A stretch of 64,000 nt of DNA, taken from Chloroflexota bacterium. Its GTDB lineage: Bacteria; Chloroflexota; UBA11872. Shown here one piece after another: positions 8,872-18,056 of this stretch. Location: NCBI GenBank assembly GCA_022821905.1, contig JAJECS010000022.1:1-64000 (forward strand), given 5' to 3'. Within the stretch, counting starts at the first letter, position 1, and the number at the start of each line of letters is the position of its first letter. A program made the position numbers and the translations under genes. The notes beneath the pieces were generated by a model. The model was not told the DNA's origin. It searched no databases and saw only the letters and a list, made by a program, of their open reading frames with translations.

Positions 8872-10104
8872 GTGGCCGACGACCGCGGCGACGCCCAAGC
8901 CCACGTCGAGCGCTGGCGCGGCCTGACTGGCATTCCCGTCGAGGCGGCGTTCTTGCACGCCTATCGCAGCGCCGGCGCCGCCCGCGAGCTTGGCTATCCC
9001 CTCACGCCGGGTGTGTTCGTCGACGACACCCTGGTCCAATACTTCACCCACGGTCGCCTGGAAGCGCCGGGGCGTTCCACGGCATTGCCGGTTGGCGTGC
9101 CGCGGCGCACGGACCTCGGCGAGCACATGGCCCGCGCGCTGGCCGGCACGGAGCCCTCGCCCGAGACGCTGGATGTCTTCGAGGCCGCGTTGGACACGCC
9201 CGAGCGGCGAGCCCGCGCGGGTGCGAGCGTGGGCTCGCCAATCAACTGGCGCGGCGCGCCGACCCAGCTGTTTCAGCGCGAGGTGGTGCGTCTCATGCCG
9301 GTATCGCCCGGAACCCGGCGCCCCGTGCGCGGCAATCTTGGCGAGCTCTATGTCGGGCTCGGCTACCAGGAACGGGACCGCGGCGAAGGCCAACCCTCAC
9401 CGATTGCCCGACCGGTTATCGCAACACCCGAGCCCGTGGTCGCCCCCGTGCTCACCTATCACCTCACCCGCGGTGCGGACGCCTTCCGCGACCACCTCAC
9501 ACCGCTCCTCGATGAGGGCCTCGTTCCGGTGTCGTTCGATCAATTGGTCGCGGCCATGGAAGGATGGACCAAGCTGCCGCCGCGCGCGTTCGTCCTCACC
9601 TTCGACGACGGATGGCTGGGTCAATACCACGACGCGCTGCCGGTCCTCCTCGAGCTGCGCGTCCCCGCCACGTTCTTCGTGCTGCCGGGATTCGACCGCC
9701 ATGGACAAGGCCACATGACCATCGACCAGATCCGCGAGGTGCGGGCCGCCGGCATGACCGTGGGCTCGCACACGCTGAATCACGCCAGGTTGCCGTCCCT
9801 CATCCAGCAGAACCTGGGCGCGGCGCAGGCCGAGGTCGTTCTCTCCCGGTCCGATCTCGAGCGCGACGTCGACGGCGTGGACTACTTCGCCTACCCGAAT
9901 GGCCTCTACGACGACGACGTGGTCCAGCTCGTCCGAGATTCCGGCTACCGCGCGGCGGTCACCACCGTGGCCGGCACGGTGCACTCACTCGACCGCCGCT
10001 TCGAGTTGCGCCGCGTGGGCGCCAACGCGTGGGGGTCGTTGACGGAGACGGTCCTCGCCATCCGCCGTGCGGCCGCCATCGACGGAGTCGAGTCGCCGAT
10101 CTGA
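8872..10104 (+). CDS. Polysaccharide deacetylase (NodB/CE4) with N-terminal LGYP-type module
   Basis: 410 aa. Residues 1-190 include FLHAYRSAGAARELGYPL...VQYF, resembling half of a module seen twice in two other window proteins. Residues 195-400 are a NodB domain: TFDDGW (metal Asp pair), SHTLNHARLP (metal His pair) and FAYPNGLYDDD. The family removes N- or O-acetyl groups from polysaccharides such as peptidoglycan. No signal peptide is obvious, which is odd for an envelope enzyme. Start GTG 8872 is seven bases after GGAGG. It follows the URO-D gene by 55 bases. Confidence 0.85.
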   Translation: MADDRGDAQAHVERWRGLTGIPVEAAFLHAYRSAGAARELGYPLTPGVFVDDTLVQYFTHGRLEAPGRSTALPVGVPRRTDLGEHMARALAGTEPSPETLDVFEAALDTPERRARAGASVGSPINWRGAPTQLFQREVVRLMPVSPGTRRPVRGNLGELYVGLGYQERDRGEGQPSPIARPVIATPEPVVAPVLTYHLTRGADAFRDHLTPLLDEGLVPVSFDQLVAAMEGWTKLPPRAFVLTFDDGWLGQYHDALPVLLELRVPATFFVLPGFDRHGQGHMTIDQIREVRAAGMTVGSHTLNHARLPSLIQQNLGAAQAEVVLSRSDLERDVDGVDYFAYPNGLYDDDVVQLVRDSGYRAAVTTVAGTVHSLDRRFELRRVGANAWGSLTETVLAIRRAAAIDGVESPI

Positions 10105-10169
10105 CGTGCGCGAAGGTTGGACAATCGCGCAACTGATTCCGCCAGGCGAGAGTCGCCGCTCCGCACCCA

Positions 10170-11297
10170 ATGCACGTCGCCGCGCTGCACCTGCTCAACT
10201 TTCGCAACTACGCCCGGCTTGATCTCGAGTTGCCGGTCGGCCCGCTCGTGGTGCAGGGGGGCAACGCTCAGGGCAAGAGCAATCTGCTGGACGCGGTGCA
10301 TATCTTGGCGACCGGCCGCAGCATGCGCGGTGGACCCGAGGCCGCCTGGATCAACGTCGATGCGCCCGATGAGGCGCACTTCGCGCGGATCGGGGCGCAG
10401 GTTCAGGCGGCGTCCGGGGAGGAGCATTTGAAGCTCGTAGTCGCGCGAACGAGCGCCGGCGGCGGCGTGCGACGCCGGGTCCGCATCGGCGGTGCCGCCC
10501 GGCGGCTGGCCGATCTGCCGGGTCGCCTGCAGGCCGTCAGCTTTGCGCCGGCGGATTTGACGCTGCTCACCGGGCCTCCGCGCGAGCGGCGGCGGTGGCT
10601 GGACATGGCGCTGGCGCAGCTCGATCGGGACTACGTGACGGCGCTCTCCGAGTATGAGGTCGTGCTCACGCGGCGGAACGCGCTGCTTCGCCGCATCCGC
10701 GCCGGGCACGGCCGGCCGCCGGAGTTGGACTTCTGGGACGCGCGTCTCGCCCCGCTCGCGGTTCGGGTCGTGCGGACTCGGGAGGACTTTGTGAAAGCGT
10801 TGCAGCCGCTGATCGCGGCGGAGTATGCGCAGATCACCGGCGATCCAACTCTTGCCGTCAGCTACGCCGCCACGGCGACGGCCGCCGATCCCGCCGAGCA
10901 CGTGGAGGCGCTGCGGCAGGCACGGGCCGGCGATATCGAGCGCGGGGCGACGAGCCTGGGTCCGCATCGCGACGACCTGGCGCTCCACCTCGGCACGCAC
11001 CCGCTGGCCAGCTTCGGCTCGCGAGGCCAGCTACGCTTGGCCGGGGTGGCACTCAAGTTGGCCCAGTTCGAGCTTGCCCAGCGCCGAACCGGCGAACGGC
11101 CGGTGCTGCTGCTGGACGACGTGGCGGCTGAGTTGGACCCGCACCACCGGCGCCTGCTGCTGGAGCGCCTGACTCCCTCGGCGCAGACCATCGTCACCAC
11201 CGCCGATCCGGCTGGGCTGGACGCCCCGCTGCTCGACCGTGCGGTGCATTTGGTGGTTGAACGCGGTCGCATTCGGGCCACACATGCCCCGGCGTAG
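10170..11297 (+). CDS. recF: DNA replication and repair protein RecF
   Basis: 375 aa. The N terminus HLLNFRNYARLDLEL is diagnostic of RecF. Walker A is GGNAQGKSN (residues 30-38). The ABC-ATPase signature region SFGSRGQLRL, LGPHRDD and Walker B LLLDDVAAELDP follow. RecF helps load RecA at gapped DNA. It overlaps the next gene (DUF721) by 14 bases, an arrangement known near recF in several phyla. dnaA, dnaN and gyrB are not next to it, so this is not an intact dnaA-origin cluster. Confidence 0.95.
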   Translation: MHVAALHLLNFRNYARLDLELPVGPLVVQGGNAQGKSNLLDAVHILATGRSMRGGPEAAWINVDAPDEAHFARIGAQVQAASGEEHLKLVVARTSAGGGVRRRVRIGGAARRLADLPGRLQAVSFAPADLTLLTGPPRERRRWLDMALAQLDRDYVTALSEYEVVLTRRNALLRRIRAGHGRPPELDFWDARLAPLAVRVVRTREDFVKALQPLIAAEYAQITGDPTLAVSYAATATAADPAEHVEALRQARAGDIERGATSLGPHRDDLALHLGTHPLASFGSRGQLRLAGVALKLAQFELAQRRTGERPVLLLDDVAAELDPHHRRLLLERLTPSAQTIVTTADPAGLDAPLLDRAVHLVVERGRIRATHAPA

Positions 11298-11622
11298 AGC
11301 GGGCCAGGCCCGGCCGCTGGCCGATCTGCTGGCCGAGCTCGGCGAGCGCTCCGACATGCGCTACGGCCGCCGCCGGCTTGACACCACGCAGGCGATCGAA
11401 GGCGCCCTGCAGGCCGTCCTGGGCAAGAATGCGGCCGCCCGCTGCCAGCCGGCCGGCTACATCGGCACGACCGCGATTCTGGCCTGCCGATCGAATGCGT
11501 CCGCCCAGATCGTGGCCATGCACCTGCCCCAGATCATGGACGACGTGCGCCGCCGCGTGGACCACGCCGACGTGCAGGAGCTGCGCCTGACCGTCGTGCC
11601 CGACTATTGGACTGACTCCTAG
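11284..11622 (+). CDS. DUF721/DciA-like protein
   Basis: 112 aa. The N-terminal basic part (MPRRRAGQARPLADLLAEL) and the C-terminal KH-like part, ending in an ELRLTVVP strand, fit DUF721/DciA, which helps load the replicative helicase in many bacteria lacking DnaC. Similarity is judged by eye and by its place immediately after recF. ATG 11284 lies inside the end of recF; an earlier in-frame ATG at 11239 would extend the overlap and gives no family-like sequence. Confidence 0.65.
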   Translation: MPRRRAGQARPLADLLAELGERSDMRYGRRRLDTTQAIEGALQAVLGKNAAARCQPAGYIGTTAILACRSNASAQIVAMHLPQIMDDVRRRVDHADVQELRLTVVPDYWTDS

Positions 11623-11675
11623 TGGGCTAGGGGCATTGCAGAAGTTGACTTCCTTCCCCAAGTCGTCGTTCCGGT

Positions 11676-11710
11676 TCCCTCTCCCACGGGGAGAGGGGGA
11701 GGGTGAGGGG
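11676..11710. repeat. Dispersed repeat, family 4 (CCCTCTCCC...GGGAGAGGG...GGGTGAGGG)
   Basis: A hairpin-forming element of a type common between bacterial genes. A related copy (CCCTTCCCCC...AGGGGGAAGG) lies at 60401-60438. It falls between the DUF721 gene and the dehydrogenase gene. Confidence 0.65.
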
Positions 11711-11835
11711 CTCCGCACCGGCCGGAGGCTGTCCCGATCAGCGTGATCCACGGCGGAGAGCCGCCTAGCCGATCATTGCGTGCCAAGTATCCTAGGCGCG
11801 CGCCCGTCCGTGCGGGCGAACGGGGACAGGCTTGC

Positions 11836-12891
11836 ATGCACAACATCGCACTGATTCCGGGCGACGGCACCGGTCCAGAGGTCACCGCCGAAGCATTGAA
11901 GGTGCTCGAGGCCGCCGCTCACGTTGGCGGCTTCACCTACGACACCACCACCCTCGACTTCGGCGGCGAGCGCTATCTGCGCACCGGCGAAACGCTGCCC
12001 GACGGCGCCATCGACGACCTGCGCCAGTTCGACGCCATCTTCCTCGGCGCCATCGGCCATCCAGACGTGCTGCCCGGCATTCTCGAGAAGAACATCCTCC
12101 TGCGGATCAGGTTCGAGCTCGACCAATACATCAACCTGCGCCCGGTCAAGCTCTACCCCAACGTGGAGACGCCGCTGGCGGGCAAGGGCCCCGAGCACAT
12201 CGACTTCATCATCGTGCGCGAGAACACCGAGGGCATCTACACCGGCATGGGCGGCGTGCAGTACGCCAACACGCCGAACGAGGTGTCCACGCAAATCCAC
12301 TGCACCACCTATCACGGCGCGTCCCGCTGTGTGCGCTACGCCTTCGAGCTCACCCGCGCCCGCGCGCGCACCAACCAGCTGCACCTAGTGGCGAAGACCA
12401 ACGTGCTCACCTACGTCCACGGCACGTGGTGGCGGGCCTTCAACGAGATCGGCGACGCCGACTTCCCGGACATCACCCGCGACTACGCCCACGTTGACGC
12501 CGCCACGATGTGGATGGTCAAGAACCCCGAATGGTTCGACGTCGTCGTGACCGAGAACCTGTTCGGCGACATCATCACCGACCTCGGCGCGATGATTCAG
12601 GGCGGCATGGGCATCGCCGCCGGCGGCAACGTGAACCCGGAGGGCGTGTCGATGTTCGAGCCGATCGGCGGCTCCGCGCCCAAGTACACCGGGCAGGGCG
12701 TCATCAACCCGCTGGCGGCGATCAACGCCATGCAAATGCTGCTGACCGACATCGGCGAGCATGCGGCGGCGCAGCGCGTCGAGGCCGCCGTCGTCAAGGC
12801 CCTCGAAAGTGGGCGCTTCGAGTCCATGAGCGCCGGCCGCATGGGCATGTCGACGTCCGAAGCCGGCGACTTCGTCGCCAGCCTCGTCTAG
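11836..12891 (+). CDS. leuB: Isocitrate/isopropylmalate dehydrogenase family, probable 3-isopropylmalate dehydrogenase
   Basis: 351 aa. The N terminus [14 protein letters not shown], the catalytic-loop REN in [11 protein letters not shown], and the metal-binding region [12 protein letters not shown] are canonical. So is the nucleotide motif [16 protein letters not shown]. The [13 protein letters not shown]/ENTEGIY pattern also occurs in tartrate and homoisocitrate dehydrogenases, so the substrate (3-isopropylmalate for leucine) is likely, not certain. No other leu genes are adjacent. Start ATG 11836 rather than ATG 11743, whose extra residues are not family-like. TATCCT about 48 bases upstream may be a -10. 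Confidence 0.8.
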   Translation: MHNIALIPGDGTGPEVTAEALKVLEAAAHVGGFTYDTTTLDFGGERYLRTGETLPDGAIDDLRQFDAIFLGAIGHPDVLPGILEKNILLRIRFELDQYINLRPVKLYPNVETPLAGKGPEHIDFIIVRENTEGIYTGMGGVQYANTPNEVSTQIHCTTYHGASRCVRYAFELTRARARTNQLHLVAKTNVLTYVHGTWWRAFNEIGDADFPDITRDYAHVDAATMWMVKNPEWFDVVVTENLFGDIITDLGAMIQGGMGIAAGGNVNPEGVSMFEPIGGSAPKYTGQGVINPLAAINAMQMLLTDIGEHAAAQRVEAAVVKALESGRFESMSAGRMGMSTSEAGDFVASLV

Positions 12892-12982
12892 CCAGGGGCG
12901 AGTCGGCGGCACGGCCGCAGGCCCCGGCGGTTCCGGGCGCCGCCGCGGTCCGCGCCCGCCCGGGGGCATCGATTTTCCCGGG

Positions 12983-14059
12983 ATGCGGCGGCGGGCCGTC
13001 GCGCTGATGGCCGGTGATATACTGCGGCGCCTTCGGCAGCGGGCGAATTCACCCGCTCACGCACCCGAGGACGTACCCATCGCCTCGTCTAATGGCTCGC
13101 TAGCCGGCCTCAGTCAAGAGCGTCTGTTGTGGATGTACCGCACCATGCGCCGCATCCGCCGCTTCGAGGAAACGGCCGAGGTGGCCTACCGGGCGGCCAA
13201 GATGCGCGGCGCGCTGCACTTCTATATCGGCGAAGAGGCCTCCGCGACCGGCGTCTGCGCCGCGCTCAACGAGGGTGACTTCATCACCAGCACCCACCGC
13301 GGCCACGGTCACTGCATCGCCAAGGGCGCGCGCCTGGACAAGATGATGGCCGAGCTCTACGGCCGCACCACCGGCTATTGCGGCGGCAAGGGCGGCTCGA
13401 TGCACATTGCCGACGTCGCCAGCGGCAATCTCGGCGCCAACGGCATCGTCGGCGCGGGAGTGCCCATCGCCGTGGGCGCTGCGCTGGGGTCCAAGCTGCG
13501 CAATGACGGCAAGGTCACGGTCTGCTTCTTCGGTGACGCCGCCGGCCCCACGGGCGCCTTTCACGAAGGCGTAAACATGGGCTCGGTGCTCAACGTGCCG
13601 GTGGTCTTCGTCTGCGAGAACAACCAGTACGGCATGGCCACCCACACCGAGTACGCCAACGCCGCGCCGGTGGGCGACCGGGGTCCGGCCTACGGCATGC
13701 CCAGCGAGCGCATCGACGGCAACGATGTCTTCGAGGTCTACGCACGAGCCAAGGTGGCCATCGACCGCGCCCGCAACGGCGAAGGCCCGACCCTCATCGA
13801 GACGATCACCTATCGCCAGAAGGGTCACACGATCCACGACTCGAAGGGCTATCGCGACGAGGAAGAGATCGCCAAGTGGATCGCGCGCGACCCCATCGAG
13901 CGTTTCAAGCGGGTCGCGCTCGAGGCCAAGGCGCTGACCGACGAGGACCTGCAAGCGATTGACGATGAGGTCGAGGAAGCCATCACGCAGGCCGAAGAGT
14001 TCGCCGAGGCCAGTCCCTGGCCCACGCTCGATGCCATCGAGCAGGACGTGTACGTCTAG
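12983..14059 (+). CDS. pdhA: Pyruvate/acetoin dehydrogenase E1 component, alpha subunit
   Basis: About 326-358 aa depending on the start. Thiamine-diphosphate motif: FFGDAAGPTGAFHEG...ENNQ (canonical GDG is GDA here). The phosphorylation-loop-like RxKGH region is RQKGHTIHDSKGYR. Family homology begins at LSQERLLWMYR (residue 42). ATG 12983 is the earliest start, but an extended -10 (13015-13023) lies inside that extension. A GAGGA ribosome site at 13067 precedes an in-frame ATC at 13079; the true start may be that rare codon or TTG 13128. The gene is followed by E1 beta after 2 bases. Confidence 0.88.
   Translation: MRRRAVALMAGDILRRLRQRANSPAHAPEDVPIASSNGSLAGLSQERLLWMYRTMRRIRRFEETAEVAYRAAKMRGALHFYIGEEASATGVCAALNEGDFITSTHRGHGHCIAKGARLDKMMAELYGRTTGYCGGKGGSMHIADVASGNLGANGIVGAGVPIAVGAALGSKLRNDGKVTVCFFGDAAGPTGAFHEGVNMGSVLNVPVVFVCENNQYGMATHTEYANAAPVGDRGPAYGMPSERIDGNDVFEVYARAKVAIDRARNGEGPTLIETITYRQKGHTIHDSKGYRDEEEIAKWIARDPIERFKRVALEAKALTDEDLQAIDDEVEEAITQAEEFAEASPWPTLDAIEQDVYV
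13015..13023 (+). promoter_or_regulatory. Extended -10 (TGATATACT) of the pdh operon
   Basis: TG, one base, then TATACT is a textbook extended -10. It lies inside the longest possible pdhA frame, so transcription would begin near 13030 and the annotated upstream ATG 12983 would not be in the mRNA. Confidence 0.5.
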
Positions 14060-14061
14060 CC

Positions 14062-15087
14062 ATGGCTGTCACCAGCGCACCCGACGCCCCGGCCCAGGCG
14101 GCCACCCGCCAGATCTTCATGAGCCAGGCGCTGCACGAAGCCCTGGACGAGGAGATGGCCCGCGACCCGAATGTCTTCGTCATGGGCGAGGAGGTCGGCA
14201 TCTGGGGCGGGGCCTACAACGTGACGGCCGGCCTGCTCGAGAAGTGGGGCGAGGCTCGCATCATCGACACGCCCATTTCCGAGGCCGCCATCGGCGGAGC
14301 GGCGGTGGGCGCCGCCGTCACCGGCTGCCGGCCCGTGGCCGAGTTCATGTACTCGGACTTCATGGGCATCGCCATGGACCAGATCGTCAACCAGGCCGCC
14401 AAGAACCGTTACATGTTTGGCGGCGCCGCCAAGCTGCCCATCACCTACCGCGCGCCCTTCGGCGCCGGAACCGGCAACGCGGCCCAGCACACCCAGAGCC
14501 TCGAGGCCTGGTTCGCGCACGTGCCCGGGCTCAAGGTCGTCACCTGCTCGTCGCCCCACGACGCCAAGGGCCTGCTCAAGTCGTCGATCCGCGAAGACAA
14601 CGTGGTCGTGTTCTTCGAGCACAAGGCCATCTACTCCATGCGCGGCCCCGTGCCCGAGGACGAATACACCATCCCCCTCGGCCTGGCCGACGTGAAGCGC
14701 GAGGGCAGTGACGTGAGCGTGGTGACCTACGCCCGCCAGGTGCACTACGCGCTGGAGGCTGCCGAGCAGCTGGCCGGCGAGGGCATCGACGTCGAGGTGG
14801 TCGACGTCCGCACGCTCTATCCGCTCGACGTGGACACCATCCTGGCCTCCGTGAACAAGACGAATCACGCCGTCGTGGTCTACGAGGCGGCGCGCTTCGG
14901 CGGCTTCGGCGCCGAGATCGCCTCCCAGATCCAGGAGCACGGCTTCGACGATCTCGACGCGCCCGTGCTGCGGGTGGCCGGGTCGCACTCGCCCATTCCG
15001 TTCTCGGAGCCGCTCGAAAAGGGCGCCATTCCCGACCCGGAGCGGATCGCCGCGGCCATTCGGGAGTCGCTGCAAGGCTCCCGCTAG
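14062..15087 (+). CDS. pdhB: Pyruvate/acetoin dehydrogenase E1 component, beta subunit
   Basis: 341 aa. Landmarks: MGEEVGIWGGAYNVTAGL, DTPISEAAIGGAAVGAA (the dimer/TPP glutamate region), HTQSLEAWFAHVPGLKVV and, at the C terminus, EAARFGGFGAEIAS. It pairs with E1 alpha as an alpha2beta2 thiamine enzyme that decarboxylates the 2-oxoacid and acetylates the lipoyl group of E2. It starts 2 bases after pdhA and is followed by E2 after 28 bases. No E3 gene is present in the operon; dihydrolipoamide dehydrogenase must be elsewhere. Confidence 0.93.
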   Translation: MAVTSAPDAPAQAATRQIFMSQALHEALDEEMARDPNVFVMGEEVGIWGGAYNVTAGLLEKWGEARIIDTPISEAAIGGAAVGAAVTGCRPVAEFMYSDFMGIAMDQIVNQAAKNRYMFGGAAKLPITYRAPFGAGTGNAAQHTQSLEAWFAHVPGLKVVTCSSPHDAKGLLKSSIREDNVVVFFEHKAIYSMRGPVPEDEYTIPLGLADVKREGSDVSVVTYARQVHYALEAAEQLAGEGIDVEVVDVRTLYPLDVDTILASVNKTNHAVVVYEAARFGGFGAEIASQIQEHGFDDLDAPVLRVAGSHSPIPFSEPLEKGAIPDPERIAAAIRESLQGSR

Positions 15088-15115
15088 CGTCCACCGCTAA
15101 CGAAAGGACCCGCCT

Positions 15116-16444
15116 GTGGCCACCCCGGTCCTCATGCCCCTGATGGGCATGACGATGGAAGAAGGCATCGTCAGCAGTTGGCTCGTGGAGGACGGGGCCA
15201 CGGTGACCAAGGGTCAGCCGATCCTCGAGTTCGAAACCGACAAGATCAACGCCACCGTCGAGGCGCCGGAGGACGGCGTGCTCGGCGGGATTGCCGCGCA
15301 GCCCGGCGACGCCGTGCCCGTGCAGGGAACCCTGGCGTACATCCTGGAGCCCGGCGAGGAGCCGCCCGCACCCGAGGCGTCCCCCGCCGCAGCGCCTGAG
15401 CCCGCGCCCGCTCCAGGCCCGGCGCCTGCCGCGCCGCCTCCCGCTCCGGCGGCGCCACCGCCCGCCCCCACCCCCGCCCCGGCTCCGACGCCCGCGCCCA
15501 TGGTGGCGGCGGCACCTGCCCCGGCGGCTGCCGACGGACGCGTGAAGTCCTCGCCCTTGGCCCGGCGCATCGCCCGCGAGTTGGGCGTGGCGCTGGCCGG
15601 CCTCGTGGGCAGCGGTCCCGGCGGACGCGTCATCGAACGCGACGTGCGAGAAGCCGCGGCCGCCGCGCCGGTGGCCGCACCGGCCGTCGCCGTGGCGCCC
15701 GCCATCGCGCCGCCGGCGCCGATGCCCGCGGTGGCTGCCGCGACCGGAGAGCCCGCCGCGGGCTCGAGCATCCCGGTCACCGGCGTGCGCAAGGTCATCG
15801 CCGAGCGCATGCTGCAGAGCCTCCAGCAAACTGCACAGGTCACGCTGGTCACCGAGGCCGACGGACGCCGCTTCCACGAGTTGCGCACCGAGCTGGCCGC
15901 CCGCCACGAACCGACCCTGGGCTTCAAGATCAGCTACAACGACCTGCTCATCCGCGTCTGCGCCCACGCCCTGCGCGAGCACACCCGCGCCAACGCCAGT
16001 CTGGAAGGCGACGCCATCCGGCTGCACGATTCGGTAAACGTGGGCCTCGCCATCGAGGCCGGCGGCGACCTGGTGGTGGCCAACGTCAAGCAGGCCGACC
16101 GCAAGTCGCTGGTCGAGATTGCCTCCGACGTGCGCGGCGTGGTCGACCGCGCCCGCGCCAACCAGCTCGCCCTCGACGACATCACCGGCGGTACCTTCAC
16201 GATCAGCAACCTGGGGCTCTACGGCATCGACGCTTTCACCCCGGTGCTCAACCCGCCGGAATCGGCCATCCTGGGCGTCGGCGCGCTGCGCGAAAAGGCC
16301 GTGGCCCGCGACGGCGAGGTCGTCGCGCAGCTCTCGGTCACCCTCAGCCTCACCTTCGACCACCGCGTCATCGACGGCGCCCCCGCCGCCCGCTTCCTCG
16401 CCCGCATCCGGGAGCTCATCGAGCAGCCGTACTTGTTGCTGTAG
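15116..16444 (+). CDS. pdhC: Dihydrolipoamide acetyltransferase (E2) of 2-oxoacid dehydrogenase complex
   Basis: 442 aa. One lipoyl domain (residues 1-80) carries the modified lysine in FETDKINA. A long Ala/Pro linker (80-140) leads to a peripheral-subunit-binding domain (about 143-178, SPLARRIARELGV...GPGGRVIERDV). The catalytic acyltransferase domain (220-442) ends with the active-site FDHRVIDGAPAARFL. It accepts acetyl from E1 and passes it to CoA. The start is GTG 15116, preceded by AAAGGA eight bases upstream. It is the last gene of the complex; GC drops sharply after its stop. Confidence 0.95.
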   Translation: MATPVLMPLMGMTMEEGIVSSWLVEDGATVTKGQPILEFETDKINATVEAPEDGVLGGIAAQPGDAVPVQGTLAYILEPGEEPPAPEASPAAAPEPAPAPGPAPAAPPPAPAAPPPAPTPAPAPTPAPMVAAAPAPAAADGRVKSSPLARRIARELGVALAGLVGSGPGGRVIERDVREAAAAAPVAAPAVAVAPAIAPPAPMPAVAAATGEPAAGSSIPVTGVRKVIAERMLQSLQQTAQVTLVTEADGRRFHELRTELAARHEPTLGFKISYNDLLIRVCAHALREHTRANASLEGDAIRLHDSVNVGLAIEAGGDLVVANVKQADRKSLVEIASDVRGVVDRARANQLALDDITGGTFTISNLGLYGIDAFTPVLNPPESAILGVGALREKAVARDGEVVAQLSVTLSLTFDHRVIDGAPAARFLARIRELIEQPYLLL

Positions 16445-16495
16445 GGTATGTCTTTTCGGCGTAAACTGGCCTGTTGGATTAGCTAGGAATCTATT

Positions 16496-17140
16496 GTGGC
16501 CGAGATGGTTTTGACTTGCCCATACTGTTTGTCTAACAGAATAACCTTTACGTTTAAAGGTCAGTATCAGTGGACCAGTAACCCCCATACTTGGAACACT
16601 TTCTGGGTGTGCCGAAAGTGCGAGGAAGGAATCGTTGTCAAGCTTGTAGGTCCTTCTCACTCCCTTCCAAGTGACTGTCCCGGCGACCCGCGTGATGCCG
16701 GTTTTGACTTGTATGGGATACGTCCACGGATACAGCAATTCCGCGCACCTGCAAACGTACCGGACGCCATCGCTCGTGACTTCGAGGAGGCACTAGACAA
16801 CCTGCGGCGTCAGAAATGGACAAGCGCAGGCATGATGTTTCGCAAGGTCTTGCAGCGGGCTACGACAGAGATGGCACCAGAAGGGATAGAATTCAGGAAT
16901 ATGAGACTTATTCAGCGCATCAATTCTCTTGACAAGCATCGACTCATCACGCCGGCAATGAAGGATTGGGCTCATAAGATTCGTCTGGATGGAAATGAGG
17001 CTACGCACGAAGAAGACGAAGACTTCTCCGGAGATCAGGCCAGATTAATGAAAGAATTTACCGAATTGCTTCTGATCTACTCATTTACGCTTCCTGCACG
17101 CATCACAGCATCAAATGACCCCATTGAACCCGAGAACTGA
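16496..17140 (+). CDS. DUF4145 domain protein with N-terminal zinc ribbon
   Basis: 214 aa. C-x2-C pairs at residues 8-11 (CPYC) and about 39-42 (CRKC) suggest a zinc ribbon. The C-terminal part fits DUF4145: DFEEALDNLRRQKWTSAGMM, then LITPAMKDWAHKIRLDGNEA and H residues. DUF4145 proteins are often found in mobile or defence loci, but no activity is established here. Codon use and base composition are clearly more AT-rich than neighbours, a sign of transfer. Start GTG 16496. It is an isolated gene at the head of an accessory patch reaching 18.9 kb. Confidence 0.75.
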   Translation: MAEMVLTCPYCLSNRITFTFKGQYQWTSNPHTWNTFWVCRKCEEGIVVKLVGPSHSLPSDCPGDPRDAGFDLYGIRPRIQQFRAPANVPDAIARDFEEALDNLRRQKWTSAGMMFRKVLQRATTEMAPEGIEFRNMRLIQRINSLDKHRLITPAMKDWAHKIRLDGNEATHEEDEDFSGDQARLMKEFTELLLIYSFTLPARITASNDPIEPEN

Positions 17141-17312
17141 TCTTCTTGGCGTCGAAAAGAGATCGCGCAGCCGGGTCTCGCCGCACATCGCAGCAGCGGC
17201 CGTCGATGCGGCACGTACTGCTGACGTAGACGGCCCACGTCGGGTTTCTTTCATAGATCTGGTAATCCCGACAGAGTAGCCTGGGGTAGGAGAAAGCAGC
17301 GGCAGCGGAGGA

Positions 17313-18056
17313 GTGGCCATCGTGGTATCTATATCGGACCCGCCCCGCGTGACTGCGACTCTAGATCGAGAATCTGGATCGCTTGAGGGGTCCGACCTCT
17401 GGCGTAAGCGGCTGACGCTCCCCACGTATACCGTCGCCGAGGCGGCGCGGTATGCACAGGCCAAGCCGCAGACCGTTGGCTATTGGTTCCGGGGAAGCGA
17501 ATCGTCCGGCCCGGCGCTGCCTCGCCGCAACGCGGGGGAACGACTGAACTACTTCGAGGCGGTCGAAGTGGCCTTCGTTGCCGTGTTCAGGAGCTACGGC
17601 GTCCGTTTGAAGAACTTGCGGAACGCGCGCGCCTACTTTCAAGCGCTGCTCCAGACCGAGTATCCATTCGCCAGCGAGCGCTTCTGCACGGAAGGTTCGC
17701 GGATTCTGCGGGAGTGGGGAGATCTACAGGAGCTTTCGGAATTCACCGAAGTAGTCATCGGCGACGAGCAGGGGCAACTGGCCTGGGCCGAGCTGCTCGG
17801 ACAGAAGTTCCATACGTTCGACTACGAGCATGGTCTGGCGCTCTGCTGGCACGTGGCCGGCCGGAGCTCTCCGGTGCAAATCGATCCGCGCATCGCATTT
17901 GGAGCGCCGAGCGTACGCGGGATTCCCACCTGGGCCATGCGCGGCCGCATCCAGGCCGGCGAGTCGGTTGAGGAAATCTGCGACGACTTTAGCCTCGAAG
18001 ACCACGAGGTGATCGCCGGCCTGGAGTTCGAGGGACTGGAACTCGAGGCCGCTTGA
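17313..18056 (+). CDS. VapB45-like antitoxin (HTH plus DUF433)
   Basis: 247 aa. The N-terminal half looks like a MerR-type winged helix (YTVAEAARYAQAKPQTVGYWF, about residues 33-53). The C-terminal 60 residues are a DUF433 domain (QIDPRIAFGAPSVRGIPTWA...EEICDDFSLEDHEVIAGLEF). This combination matches mycobacterial VapB45. It likely represses the operon and neutralises the PIN-like toxin encoded directly downstream. The toxin start overlaps this stop (TTGA), the classic layout with antitoxin first. Confidence 0.75.
   Translation: MAIVVSISDPPRVTATLDRESGSLEGSDLWRKRLTLPTYTVAEAARYAQAKPQTVGYWFRGSESSGPALPRRNAGERLNYFEAVEVAFVAVFRSYGVRLKNLRNARAYFQALLQTEYPFASERFCTEGSRILREWGDLQELSEFTEVVIGDEQGQLAWAELLGQKFHTFDYEHGLALCWHVAGRSSPVQIDPRIAFGAPSVRGIPTWAMRGRIQAGESVEEICDDFSLEDHEVIAGLEFEGLELEAA

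Noticed and set aside
14576-16738. Long minus-strand frame opposite pdhB/pdhC (720 aa)
   Set aside because: It is the antisense shadow of two strongly conserved genes; it is low-complexity and shows no family motif or start signal.
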